A stretch of 64,000 bases of DNA from Anas platyrhynchos (Eukaryota; Chordata; Aves; Anseriformes; Anatidae): positions 15,387,501 to 15,451,500 of the forward strand of contig NC_092621.1 in NCBI RefSeq assembly GCF_047663525.1, read 5' to 3'. The notes under the pieces are model-generated. The model saw only the letters and a list, made by a program, of their open reading frames with translations. It did no database searches and had not been told where the DNA came from. The position numbers and the translations under genes were made by a program. Shown one piece after another: positions 37,616-50,109 of the stretch (positions are counted from its first letter, which is position 1; every line of letters begins with the position of its first letter).

Positions 37616-37635
37616 GTGTAAGGCATCTTTCCTTA

Positions 37636-40058
37636 GAAGAGAGGCAATACCTGCTGGATTCAGTGTTTTCACTGGCTGATATGTATTTAGTTAAAAATAG
37701 AAGTACAGGCCTAAATTTATAGATAGAGATTGGACATGCTGTACCCAGAATTGGCCCAGACATGTGTTACTAATTTAGCAGGCCAGTTTACCTTTGGCTG
37801 GAACAGCCTGTGGTTGCAAATAAATAAACTGCATTAGCTCAAGATTTACACCTACAGTTCAATCTACAAATCAGATATTCTGACAGACCTCGATAGTTAT
37901 TTACAGTTATACCCAAAACCTACCAGTACTGAACTCTGAAAAGTCAGAAACGCCAGATAGTCTGTCTCTATGAAAAATGCCATATTTTGAATGTTTCCCA
38001 GTGTGTAATGTAGTAATTTACTACTGCTGGTCTTCTCTATCCAGGAGTAGAGAGGGAGCTGTTGGAATCCAACTGGACACGGGTAAACCCTTTCCTCCCC
38101 AAGGAATCACTGTATAGTGATTCTACAGTTTCTTCTACACAGAAGTCCAGTGGCATGTGAGGTATATAATCAGGCTTCCAAGTGCTGATCCAAACAGCAC
38201 AGGTCTGATGTAGATTGTCTCATCTAAAAGCCAAAAGGATGGTAGACTTACCAGCTGAATTGATCCTCAGTGGACAGAAACGGCTCAAGGAAAGTAAACG
38301 TATTTTTGTCAGGTGGGCCTAAATTACCATTTTAGCTAAGAGCCTAACAAGCTACCTAGCTGACCAGATACAGCTGTCTGCTTTAGGTGAGCTGGTGAGA
38401 GCTCTCCAGTCTTCATACCTCAAGGGTACCATTGACATTTTGTTCGCACCCAGACACAAAAATATATTTGTTAATTAAGGTGTCTTAATGATTTGCTGAA
38501 AGACAAGCAAAGGAGGGCTATTGCTGTTCTCTTATGGTTTATGCTCTGTATAAAAGCTTCAGCTACAGAACCCAATGCAAATAAACTATCATGCTGAGTA
38601 AATGTGGCTGCTTATAGCTCCTGCTTGAAGAGGTAAGCTTCAGAAGGCAAAGGAGGTAGGAGCTACAGTGATCTTCCTACAGGAATATCTTTTTTGGCCA
38701 GAACATCTTCTGTGTGCAGCTCACTCATATAAGCAAGAGACAGAAGGAGTGAATGGCTCAAGATAGGTGTATGTTTGCAGGGAGATAGTGTAGCCTTGTT
38801 TGGTGGTAACTATCTCCAAACAATTTAAAAGGACTGAGGAAAGCCCAGTTGAGTTCCTGCCTGTCTCCATCTGTAGTGTAGCTCAAGTATTTACATGCCT
38901 GGTGTTGGTACACTGCGTACAATTCACTTGATCAGAAGACAGATCCAAGTGTCAAGCTTCCAGCTATCTGAACTTTGCATTTTATACTGGCAATTCGCTG
39001 TTTTCCTGTGGAACAGAGCAACCTATTATTTCAAGGTATGATGCACTTTTCAGATACAGAAAAGCTTTTATTACACTGCTGCAAAGCAGCTTATTTATTT
39101 ACTTTCACCTTTTCTTTGAAATGGAGGAAAAAATATACCTGTGCTGTACAGAAAGAGCCTCTGGACCAGTAATTTGTTATTATCTCTCTTATACTGAGAA
39201 GTAATGATACATACTGTACAAATGCTGGATGTATAAGTCAATGTAAAAGTGACAGAATTCACTCTTAAAAATGCTGACTAAATTTATACTTAATAAGTTT
39301 AATCAATGGCTAAAAGTTCAGGGTGAAAAGAAGCACATTTCATAGGGACACTTTAAACAAGATGTATTTTGATCGTAAATACAGTAATTTTTACTGCATC
39401 TAAAGCTTTTGGCATGTAAATGGGCCTTAATTTTTCCCATTCTTGGAGTGACTTTTTGTGGTTGTATATTGTCTGGCAGAGGCTGATCTGTATGGATATC
39501 TATATTTGGTAACCATGTTGGTTCTCAAAAAGCAAAAAGGACTTAATTTTCTGTGCTGACTGCCTTTTGTCATCATCAAGAAGCACACCTTAGTCTGATT
39601 TTTAGCCATTTTTCTCCATCAAGGAAAATGTGCATTTCCCAGGCTTCCAAATTACTGAAAAAAGACACCACCATCTATACCAGTTTCCACAGAGATAAAT
39701 CATTTTGTGAAACAAAATAACATACATTTCTGTTCTTTACTACTTGAGTTGAAATATTGTTTTCCTGACTTGTTACACAGTAGATGAGATCAGCAGGTTA
39801 TGACAGTTGTTCAGTCTTTCTGAATGAAACATTATCAAAGGTATATTCTGTTTTTTCAAAATAGTAAGCATACTAAAGAAGACGTGGGAGGTGTTCTATA
39901 GACTTCTGTTTTTGTTGATGCTTCAAGTTTATGAAGGCATTAAATGCTGGGAGCACTCTACTGTCCTTCATAGCGTAGTACCACCACGTAAGAAGACCAG
40001 AGGAACAGACAATTCCAAAATGTCAAAGGTCTAGTGGGTGAGAAAGAAAGCCAGCTGG
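37636..40058. other. Intergenic, nothing recognised
   Basis: AT-rich sequence after the GHR 3' end. Short random frames only. Confidence 0.6.
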
Positions 40059-40061
40059 GCT

Positions 40062-40110
40062 GAGTGGTGATCTTAGTGGTGAGCTTAGTGGTGATCTTAG
40101 TGGTGAGTTT
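40062..40110 (+). repeat. 12-bp tandem repeat, four copies
   Basis: Four consecutive units of gtggtgatctta or gtggtgagctta (last copy gtggtgagttta). It directly precedes a perfect hairpin, whose left arm starts inside the last unit. Confidence 0.92.
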
Positions 40111-40143
40111 AGTCCACCTAAGCTCTAGGCTTAGGTGGACTAA
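40109..40143. repeat. Perfect 15-bp inverted repeat with 5-nt loop
   Basis: Left arm TTAGTCCACCTAAGC (40109-40123), loop TCTAG, right arm GCTTAGGTGGACTAA (40129-40143). Every base pairs, and one further T-G wobble is possible outside. Confidence 0.95.
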
Positions 40144-40339
40144 GCAAGTGTATGGGCAGTGGAAGTGAGACTGGGCAAGGTGGGAGGACTGCAGCAACGC
40201 TGTTTGCCATTGTAGGGAGAAAATTTGAGCAAAGCTCAATTAGAGTTGAAGCTGACCAGAACTGTGGGGATAATAAAAAGTTGTTTAAACATTTGTTTGT
40301 TCATTTGCTTTTTAATATGTTAACAGCAAAAGGAGAATG

Positions 40340-42072
40340 AGAGATAGCATTGGTCTGTTACTTGGTGAGGGTAGTCACCTCACAAACAGAGATGTAGACA
40401 AAGCAGAGACATTTAATGCCTTTTTTGCCTGTCTTCAACACCAGTGATGAGCTGTGGGTCTCCTGGAGACCTGAGTTGAAGGACTATGACTGCAGTAATG
40501 ATAAACTCCCAGCTGACCCCAAACTTACGTGGAAATTGCTGCTCCAGCTGTATGCATGTAGGCGTATGGGGCCCAAGAGGATTCATCCCAGGGTACTCAA
40601 AGAGCTGGCTGATGTCATTGTGACTTCTGTTAATTATTTTTCAATGGTCTTGGGAATCTGGAGAGGTCCCAGTCAATTGGAAGCTTGTTCCAGTTTTCAA
40701 GAAGGGCAAGAAAGAAGACCCTGGTAATTACAGACCAGTCAGTCTCAGTTCAGTGCCTGGTGAATTTATGGAGAATATTATTCTGGGAGTTATTGAAAAC
40801 CTGAAGGACAATGCAGTTTTTGGTCACACCCAACATGGGCTCATGAGGTGGAATCCTCTTTAATGAACTTCATTTAATTTTATGACAATGTTACCCACCC
40901 TGTTGACCAAGGGAAAACAGTTGATGTAATCTTTCTGGATTTCAGCAAAGCTTTCAATACTGTTTCTCACGAAATCCTTCTGGACAAAATGTCTAGCATA
41001 TAACAGGACAAATACATAATGTGATGGGAGAACAGTTGGCTGATGGGTCAAGCTCAAAGGATTGTGGTAAATGGGGTTACGTCAGGCTCGCAGCTGGTCA
41101 TCTATGGGGTTCCACAGGGCTCCATTTTAGGGCCAGTTCTGTATAATGTTTTCATAAATGACTTGGATGCAGGACTTGAAGTCCTACTGACCAAGTTTAA
41201 GGACAACACTAAACTGGGAGGAGCTATTGACTCCCTTGGGGGTAAAGAGGCCTTGTAGACAGATCGTGAAAAATGAGGGTGCTGGGCAATCACCAACAAT
41301 ATGAAGTTTTACAAAAGCAAGTGCCAGATTCATCACCTGGAACAGGCTGGGGGACGAAATGCTGGAGAGCAGCCCCATGGAAAAGGATCTGGGGGCTTTG
41401 GTTGACAGCAAGTTGAACACAAGCCAGCAGTGTGCCTTGGCAGCCAAAAGAGCCGAACATATGCTGGCGTGCATCAGGCACAGCAACGCTAGCTGGTCAA
41501 GGGAAGTCCTTTGTCAAGGTCAATATCCTGCTCTGCTCTGCGCTGGTGTGGCCTCACCTCCAGTGCTATGTGCAGGTTTGGATACTTCAAAATGAAAACT
41601 ATTGGAAGGTGTCCAAAGGAGGGCTATGGAGAAGGTGAAGGGTCTGAAGGACAAGACGTATGAGGAGCAGCTGAGGCCCCTTGGTTTGCTCAGCCCCGAG
41701 CAGAGCAAGCTGAGGGGAGGCCTCATGGCGGCCTGCAGCTCCCTCACGAGGGGAGTGGAGGGGCAGGCGCTGAGCTCTGCTCTCTGGGGACAGCGACAGG
41801 ACCCGAGGGAACGGCATGGAGCTGGGACAGGGGAGGGTCAGGCTGGGGGTTAGGGAAAGGGTCTGCACCCAAAGGGTGGTTGGGCACTGGGACAGGCTCC
41901 CCAGGGCAGTCAGTGGTCATGGCACTGAGACTGCTGGAGTTCAAGAAGCCTTTGGACAATGCTCTCAGACATGGGGTCTGGTTTCTGGTTTGTGCTTTGT
42001 GGAGCCAGGAGTGGGACTCAATGATCCTTGTTGGTCCCTTCCAACTCAGGATATTCTGTGGTTCTATGATTA
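40340..42072 (+). mobile_element. CR1 LINE, about 1.7 kb, 5'-truncated, decayed
   Basis: + strand CR1 covering the reverse-transcriptase region to the 3' tail. Frames show RIHPRVLKELADV, then GVPQGSILGPVLYNVFINDL with the RT palm motif, then the DLGALVDSKLNTSQQCALAA block, ending at ccttccaactcaggatattc and the tail. Several frameshifts and stops break ORF2. The 41700-41870 part is nearly identical to other CR1 copies here. Confidence 0.93.
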
Positions 42073-42623
42073 GCTGATACGACAATGTATGTATCAGTGC
42101 AGTTGCAAGTTGTAAATCCATCTGAAATGTAGCCAGAGGCAACCTTTACTTCCCTGCACTGAGGTGTTATCACCAGGGTTTATTACCACACAGCCTGCAA
42201 AAAGGAGTGTCTGACACAGGATGCCAGACTATTTTGAGATGAAAAGAGAGAATAAAAAATAAAGCATGTTGTTGTTGTTTGTTTGTTTAATTAAAGAAGC
42301 AATGTAGATTTTGCTGGGGAAGTCAGTGCTACCAGGTGGTCAGTGCTACAGAAGATTCCTATTATATTACACGTTTTCCAGTTGTAATTCAGAACATCCT
42401 CGTTCACCAAAATGGAGAAATTGGTAATAACCAGTTTTTATATGCAATTGAGTTTGAGGAGAGAACACTGGATGTATTTTTATGCTGGAGTTCCCTCTGT
42501 TAAAATCTAATTTCATTGTACAAATTCTGATTTCCGGCTAATCATTGATTGGATGCACAGCCAGTGCTTGAACTACTACAGAAACCATGCCCTTAGGCCA
42601 AACAGAAGCAAGATCCAAGTATC

Positions 42624-42850
42624 ATAGAATTGTAGGGGTTGGAAGGGACCTTGAGAGATCATCGGGTCCAACCCCCCTGCCAAAGCAGGTTCCTCAGAGC
42701 AGGCTGCCCAGGTAGGTGTCCAGATGGGCCTTGAATATGTCCAGAGAAGGACACTCCACAACCTCCCCTGGGCAGCCTGTCCCACTGCTCTGTCACCCTC
42801 ACCGTGAAGAAGTTAAGTTCTTTCTAATATTGGTGCCTAACTTCCAGTGA
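42624..42850 (-). mobile_element. CR1 LINE 3' fragment
   Basis: - strand CR1 beginning with tail tcatagaattg and gttggaagggacctt, of a different subfamily from the copy at 40340 (cctgccaaagcaggttcctc). It ends about 35 bp before the tRNA-Ser gene. Confidence 0.88.
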
Positions 42851-42855
42851 TCCAT

Positions 42856-42859
42856 AAAA
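42856..42859 (-). terminator. Possible Pol III terminator for tRNA-Ser
   Basis: The first run of four T on the transcribed - strand lies about 27 nt past the tRNA 3' end. It is minimal in length, so termination may be inefficient. Confidence 0.45.
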
Positions 42860-42885
42860 TTGCACAGAGCCTCTTCAGCTCCAGC

Positions 42886-42967
42886 CGTAGTCGGCAGGAT
42901 TCGAACCTGCGCGGGGAGACCCCAATGGATTTCTAGTCCATCGCCTTAACCACTCGGCCACGACTAC
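42886..42967 (-). tRNA. tRNA-Ser (anticodon AGA)
   Basis: An 82-nt class II tRNA on the - strand. The acceptor stem GTAGTCG/CGACTAC pairs perfectly with discriminator G. The A box is TGGCCGAGTGG, the anticodon loop is CTAGAAA with AGA at plus positions 42932-42934, the variable arm is long and GC-rich, and the B box is GGTTCGAATCC. It matches the vertebrate tRNA-Ser(AGA) as I remember it. CCA is not encoded, as normal. With inosine at position 34 it would read UCU, UCC and UCA. It stands alone between GHR and CCDC152, next to a CR1 fragment. All stems are intact, so it looks functional. Confidence 0.96.
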
Positions 42968-44552
42968 ACACAATTTACTACTTAGTGGCAACTACTCAAG
43001 ACTCACCTTACCTGTTTTGTCTCACACTAACAATTTCACCATCCTTGTTCCTAGGTGCTTATTATTATACTAGACACCTCACCTAGTTTGTTTCCTCCTC
43101 ACCGTGTGACCTCATCCCACACCTCTCTGGACTCAGATCTAAGCTCTGAGTGTTTCCTCCACCCGCAGGCTCCCAGTCATGCTTTGTGATGCACCTAAGT
43201 GCTGCAGTTCTGCCTGCTGAACTCTGGTCTTACTCCTCCACTCCTCTCTGTTCATTCCCTGTTCCTTGTGCTCAGCATTCACTCCCCACCCCAAAAGTAG
43301 CCCAAATCCATTTCTATGATTTGTATATTGCTCAAGAACTCTGGAATAACTGTGTTGAGTAAACATTTCCTCACCTTCTCTCATCAGGACTACTAGAAAA
43401 CGTACTAGAGAAAGTTCAGAAGCAGATAGAAGGGAGGAAACACAATAACAGTGGTGTTTAAGAATCACATCCAACAGAGCAGCAGCCAAAAGGAGTCAGC
43501 AACGCACAGGGTAATTAGTTGTAGGTGGAGCTGTAGGAGTGGTGTGGATGACAACTGTAGTCAGTAGTTGAAATGAAAAGCAGATGCAACTTTAAAAATC
43601 AATGCATCTGGTAAATTGACAGCATTTTTTACAGGTTTATTTTTTTTTCGTACAGGCTTCAGTATTTCTTTTTCATAATAAAAGCTTCTTAATCCTAATA
43701 CATGAAATTTAGCAGATTGATTATATATCAGCTTCCTAAAATAGGGAATCCAGAGAATCCTTCCACAGCATGTTTCAAATTGTGAGAGAACATAGATGAA
43801 CTCCCCTCCTTCCAACTGGAAGGAAAGAAGTCTGCAGAGGCTTATCCTTTGGGAGTGGGAGTAAAAGTGAAGTTGAAGAGCTGACAACTTTCTTTAGCCT
43901 CCAGTCACAGATGCTATAAACGACACTTCCACTACCATCTTTGTTCTGCTTTTGAGCTCAAGAAAATAAAATCTGTTCACTAAGAAACACCTGAGGCCTA
44001 CACATGCCAGGCAACTGCTTCCTCATACTCTTTTTTTTTTTTCAGTACTAAAATTAAGAGAATATATATTTTGCATATTTTTTCACTTGCATTGCATAGG
44101 AAGCCTTATGGTATTATACCAGAAAGATATTAAGTGCAGAATCATACAGTGTTGGGTCACTTTCTCATACTAAGAAAGAAATTAAATTTCCTGATCTATT
44201 TCACAGCAGCTATCCCTGTAGCACATACAGTGCTACAATCTTGAATTACAAACAAAGGAAATAGCAACCTTGCCCTTCTGAATGGAAAACTTCTTCAGGA
44301 ACTAATTCTGTGAGCCAACTAAATGTACTTTCCTTGGAAGAATAAGACACAAGCCTGGAAAGCTACCAACATGATTCCTAGCAAAAGTGTGCTACTAAAT
44401 AAGTGGGTCCAACCCAACAACGGACCGTAAGTTTGATACCCAGAGTTAAGATCATTATCATCACTCTGCCCTCTCTCTGTAGCCTAGCAGTGTGGAATTC
44501 CTTAAGTTAAATTTTTGCTTATGTTTTGGAATTCTTTCATGGCTCCCCACAC

Positions 44553-44615
44553 TTTTTTTTTACTTTTTTTTTTTACTTTTTTTTTTTTTACTTTTTTTTT
44601 TTTTTACTTTTTTTT
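44553..44615 (+). repeat. Oligo-T array with AC spacers
   Basis: T runs of 9, 11, 13, 14 and 8 separated by single AC dinucleotides. Run length rises stepwise across the array. Confidence 0.93.
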
Positions 44616-45347
44616 ATCAGAAAGATTTGCTAGTGCCTTGAAAATGCCATGAAAACTTCTAAGTGAAATTTCCTGAGCCACAGACAAGGGATTTTAATGG
44701 AAGAATGTGCAACTCTGGAGAAGCATCTGTATGAACTGCAATTAGATTTGTAAACACAGAGAATTTAAAAATGCAAAATGTTGCTTTTAATCATCTTGGA
44801 AAATGGTGTTTTAGATGTATTTAAGAAACTATTCTCCTTGCCAATCTGACCTATACAAACACATCCATGTGGTTCAAACACTCACTACCACCCTGATTTT
44901 TTAGGAGTACACGAAAATTAGGCCAGGAGAAGTTCAGTATTACTTTAAAAGAGACCTAGAATCACAAATAAATTATAAAATAATTGTTATGAATGTGCTT
45001 AAAATTGTAACAGTTTGGCTCATTGGTATGTCAACAGAAAGATCAATCTTATGTAAATGAGAAAGCAAAGAAATGCAGACTAGGTTAGGGTTTCAGTGGG
45101 AAAAAAATATATATTTTTCTTGAATTCATCCTTCTTTCTCTCTTGCTGTTCTCTGTTGCTGTTCAACCCTAAAGTTCATCAGTCTTCTTTGTCATATCCT
45201 ATTCAAACTGGATAGAATATCTATCTGTTAAATGCTTCCAAGCAAAACTGTCTTTTTCTAAGCTTGCACAGCAGCTTGCAGGAGAGAGCTTTGGCGTGGT
45301 TGGAATGCTGACATGGCTGCTGTATCAAAAGTTAAGATCTCTAGACC

Positions 45348-45351
45348 AAAA

Positions 45352-45386
<35 letters not shown>
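45348..45386 (+). repeat. (AAAT)n microsatellite
   Basis: About nine AAAT units, intergenic. Confidence 0.96.
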
Positions 45387-45387
<1 letters not shown>

Positions 45388-46559
45388 AAAAAGTAAAGCA
45401 ATTGTTTTAGTGACTTCAAGTTTTATTTAAAAAAATATTCAGTAAAAAATGTGTTTCTGCTGATTATGTTCTATCAGAAATTGGCTCAAAGCTGATGGTA
45501 TTGACACAATAATGAAAAACATTTGATTACTGAAGAGCAACTTTTAAGCTCAGTTCAAAAGTATTTGAACCTGTGTACAGATAGACATTTTCTTCCTGGT
45601 AGCAGCAATTAAAATTTTGTATTAGTATAATTAAGTCATTCAGTCTCGGTATGTCCTTTCTCTTTGGGTTTTGGTATGTACTTATGTATTTGAGAGAATT
45701 TAAACAGAATCTGCATAAATGAGCATCTGTGTCAGACAAAGACCAAAAAGCTGTGCTACAAATTAATGTTTTCAGTCCTGCTTGGGTGATGGTTGAGACT
45801 TTTAAAACAAAAACATTGTTCTGACAAGCTAAATGACTATAAAAGTCTCTTAGGCTCTAATGACATGTGAGGGGCTTTTTTCCCCTTGGAAACAGCATGT
45901 ACCAGTCTGCAGCAAAGTGCTGGAACATGTTGTCTATCTTCAATACCATATGGCTAAATATTTTATTAAAAGTTATGCTGCAGACAAACACTGGCTATTC
46001 CAGACTAAGATTTGCAGACAGCATGATACAGTGAGCTGGATTTCCATCCACAGTCACAATCGCTTAGAAAGTTATTTCAGAAGGCAGACTAAAGCCTTTT
46101 AAAGTCAAGCATGCGATACCGCTAATAAAAAAGATTGCGTGATTTTATATCTGACCCTAATGTCTCCTTCTGGAGGCTACAAAAACAAGGGTTTTTACAG
46201 AGGCACAGAATCATTTCCAGTTCACCTAGTGTTTACCTTTTTCTCTGTCTCTCTTTTTTTTTCATGCATTACCATTATTTTTTCAATGAAGTTATAAAGG
46301 AAGGATTAGGTCGTCTGTTGCCAAGTGAAAAGACACAAGTACAAAGGAAAAAAACCACTTTGTGGAAGAACATAGTACCTTATTTTATCTGCTTCTGAAC
46401 AAAATAATAGCTCCAGAACATGCTGAAACTAAGTGGCCTTTTATGTTATTTGGTGTCTCCAATTATGAGGAAAGATAAGGTCGCATGCATAATCTTTTTT
46501 CCCTTTCCTAATAAGTCCCATTCAGGACTTAAGTAGCAAACATGCATGAGTGATGGTAA

Positions 46560-48970
46560 CATAGAATCATAGAAACAGAGAATCATTTAGGTTGGAAAAG
46601 ACCTCCAAGATCATCTAGTCCAACTACCATTCTGACCTACCAAGTCCCAACCTTGTCCTATAGCACCACATCCACACATCTCTAAAATATCTCCAGGGAT
46701 GGTGACTCAACCACCACCTCGGGCAGCCTATTCCAATGCCTAACCACCCTTGCCATGAAGAAATCCTTACTGACATCTAATATAAGCCTAACACAACTTG
46801 AGATTGTTTCATCACATCCTAACACTTGTCACCTGAGGAAAAAGACTGACACCCACCTTGCTACAGCCCCCTTTCAGGTATCAGTAGAGAGCCATGAGGT
46901 CTCTCCTCAGCATCTTTTTCTCCAGACTAAACAGTTTCAGTTCCCCCAGCCACTCCTCACGTCTTGTTTTCTAGTCCTTTCACCAGCTTCATTGTTCTTC
47001 TCAGAATGCATTCCAGCAATTCAGTGTCCTTCCTGTGGTTAGAGGATCAAAACTGGAGGTGTGGTCTCACCAGTGCCACATACAGGGGGACAATCACTTC
47101 CCTAGCCTTGCTGTCCACACTGCTTCTGATGCAGGACAGGATGCCTTTTGCTTTCTTGGCCACCTGAGCACACTGCTGGCTCATGTTCAGCTGGGTATCA
47201 GCCAACACCCCCAGATCCTTTTCTGCTGGGCAGCTTTCCAGCCACTCTTCCCCAGCATACTGCAGCACTGAGCACTTAGCCTTGTTGAATGTCATACAAC
47301 TGGATATGGCCCATCAATCCGGCCCATACAGGTCCCCTTGCAGAGCCTTCCTACCTTCAAGCAAGTCAACACCCCTGCCTAACTTGGTGTTGTCTACAAA
47401 TTTAATGAGAGTGCACTCAATTGCCTCATCAAGATCACTGATAAAAACATCAAACAGAACTGCCTTTGATACTGAGCCCTGGGGAACACCAGTTTTGTTG
47501 TCAAACAGATTTAACTTCATTTACAACAACCTTTTTGGCCCACCACCCAGCCAGGTTGTTACCCAGCGAATAATACATCCATCCAAGCCATGAGCAGTCA
47601 GGTTCTCTAGGAGAGTGCTGTGAGAAACATCATCAAATACCTTGCTAGAGTCCCAGTAACAGCCACAGACTTTCCCTCATCCACTAAACACGTTGTCTTA
47701 CCACAGAAGGGAATCAGGTCAGCCAAGCAGGACTTGACTTTAATAAACCCACACTGACTGGGCCTCCCTAATAAAGACTGAGGCAAAGAAGGCATTAAGT
47801 ACCTCAGCCTTTTCCTCATCTCTAATCACCAAGTTTCTCCCATTTCCAATAAAGAATGGAGATTCATCTTGGTCCTCTTTTTGTTCTTTGTTTATTTATA
47901 AAAACATTTTTCACTGTCTTTTTCTGCAGTAGCCAAATTAAGATCTAGCTGGGCTTTGGCTCTTCTAATTTTCTCCCTGCATAACTTCACAACATCTCTG
48001 CAGTCCTCCTGAGTTGTCTACTCCTTCTTCCAAAGGTCTTAAACTCTCCTTTTCTTCCTGAGTTTCAGAAGAAGCTCTCTGTTCAGCCAGCCTGGTCTTC
48101 TTCCCCACTAGCATGGGTTTTGGCACATAGGGATGGCCTGCTGCTGCACCTTCAAGATTTCATTCTTGCGAAACTTTCAGCTTTCCTGCACTCTTTCGCT
48201 CTTTAGAACCGTCTCCCAGACGACTTTGTCAACCAGGTCCTGAACCAGACAGAATCTGCCCTCCAAAAATCCAAAGTAGCAGTTCTGCTGACTGCCCTCC
48301 TTGCTTCTCCAAGGATAAAGAACTCCACCATATTGTGATTGCTGTGCCCACAACAGCTTCCAACCATCACATCATCTCCCACAATACGTACCCTGTTAAC
48401 AAAATACAGGTCAAGTAGGCCAAGTGGTGTACCTTGCCTAGTCAGTTCCCTCACCACCTGCATCAAGAAGTTATCATCCACACATTCCAGAAATCTCCTA
48501 GTCTGCTTCTTCTCCACTGTATTTTATTTCCAGCAGATGTCTGGGAAGTTGAAGTCTCTGATTAAAAGAAGGGCTAGGGATCGTGACACTTCTCCTGACT
48601 GCTTACAAAATATTTCATCTGCTTCTTCATCATGGGTGGTCTATAGCATAATCTTACAACTATATCTCTTTGTTGGCCTTTCCCCTGAGCCTTACCCAGG
48701 GACACTCAACCTTTTCATCACCATAACTAAGTTCCAAGCAATCAAGATCTTTCCTACTGTAGAAGGCTACCCCACCTCCTCTCCTTCCCTGCCTATGTCT
48801 TCTGATGAGCCTTTAGCCATCCATTTCACTCTGATCATGACAGCCACCCCACCACATCTGAGGCTTATGATACAGTAGCCCTGAGACTGGGCTAAAGACT
48901 CCTGTTCCTCTTGCTTATTTCCCATGGTAGGTGCATTGGTGTAGAGGCATTTAGTTTGGTTGACTACTGA
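46560..48970 (-). mobile_element. CR1 LINE, about 2.4 kb, with endonuclease and RT remnants
   Basis: This is the longest CR1 in the window. Reading the - strand from 48970, CLYTNAPTMGNKQEEQESLA marks the endonuclease start. It is followed by a NFPDICWKYN-like stretch, RRFLECVDDNFLMQVVRELT of the linker, and [20 protein letters not shown] of the RT palm. The CR1 C-terminus and tail lie at 46560-46620. ORF2 is broken by stops and internal deletions, so it is not autonomous. Confidence 0.93.
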
Positions 48971-50109
48971 AATTGACTTATTCACTGGCATTCCTGTACA
49001 TTGAGTTATCCATATTTAAATGAGTTCTAGTACCTTAATGCACTAAAGAAATATGTATTTGTCCATATTTGCATGTTTTCATCCTTTGGAGAAACATAGA
49101 ATATTTGGGAGGACAAAACAGAATTGGGTGCTTCCGTACTAAAAATGAAGCTTGACAGACAGCTTTCACCTAAACTTGAAAAATAAATCCTTATTCCAAG
49201 AGTAAAAACAACATAGCAAACAGTATCCTGCTTGCCAAGATACATGATAGTAAAATTTCTGTCTTATTAAGCTACTCTGCAGCTTAATGTTGTAGAACCT
49301 GCTCTTCCATGTGCTCTTTCTTCAGCATAAGGGGAATCTTGCAAAGCTTAATTCTGGTAAGCGCTGTCACTGTTGTATTTTAACTGCAGGTGGCACGTTC
49401 CTCTGGTATGGCTGAGGTAATAGGGTTGGGTGTTAAAAAAACATGTAATAATAGCATAAAGAACAGTAAAAAAAATCATGTAGGCCTAAACCTGCTAATG
49501 GCATCTTAAATGTATACAGATGCTGCTGTTGCTGAGAAATTGAACAGGAAACATGGATGGGACTGTCATGTCTTGGGTCTTTGACACAGAAAAGTTTCTC
49601 CTATGGGGATGCTCATGATTGCAGCAAAATGCATTTGTGTTTACCACTACTAGAAACTGTTTGTAGACTGCACTGTATTAATATAGCATGACCCAGCTAC
49701 CTGATAATTTCTGTCACCAAAAAAAAAAAAAAAAAAAAAATCTCCCTACCTGCCTAATAGGCAGTAGATGTTATACATTTTTCAGTGACCGCCAGACTCT
49801 TGAACTTCCTTGCTAGCAAAGTTACTACCCTATGAAAAGGCAAAAAGCAGAATGAACTCTAGACAAACTCATATTTTGGATGTTAGCAATATTAAACTGC
49901 TTACTAGTTTAACAGCACTATTTTAAAAGCTAAAACAAAAGAATATTTGCTGTCTTCTAAACTTATTAAAACTTACATGTTTCCCCTCCAACTTATTTTT
50001 TTGTTTTGTTTTGTGTATTTCTGTGTCAGGCTTTGTCATCTTTTTTCCCTGAGTCTGTTTTCTGCTTTTCTATCCAGTAATCATCTTCCCAGGGATTCTG
50101 TTTGATGGC
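48971..50109. other. Intergenic, nothing but poly-A
   Basis: Unique-looking AT-rich DNA with one A22 run. Confidence 0.6.
49719..49740 (+). repeat. Poly-A run (22 A)
   Basis: Uninterrupted A22, intergenic, with no recognisable retroposed body upstream. Confidence 0.96.

Larger units (their letters stand above)
35679..37635 (+). other. GHR: GHR 3' untranslated region (probable extent)
   Basis: AT-rich sequence without sustained open frames follows the TAG. Its end is inferred from poly(A) hexamers at 36090, 36121, 37504 and 37610. The 37504 signal has the best downstream T/G-rich context. Two let-7 seed complements, TACCTC at 36308-36313 and TACCTCA at 37367-37373, lie within it. Confidence 0.75.
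42968..46559. other. Intergenic, simple repeats only
   Basis: Holds the oligo-T array and an AAAT microsatellite. Open frames of up to 116 codons (43139-43489) lack recognisable domains. Confidence 0.6.

Noticed and set aside
48339..48878. 179-codon + strand frame
   Set aside because: It is antisense to CR1 ORF2 on the - strand and has no own similarity.
49719..49740. A22 run as the tail of a processed pseudogene
   Set aside because: The upstream sequence shows no spliced-gene similarity and no target-site duplication was seen.
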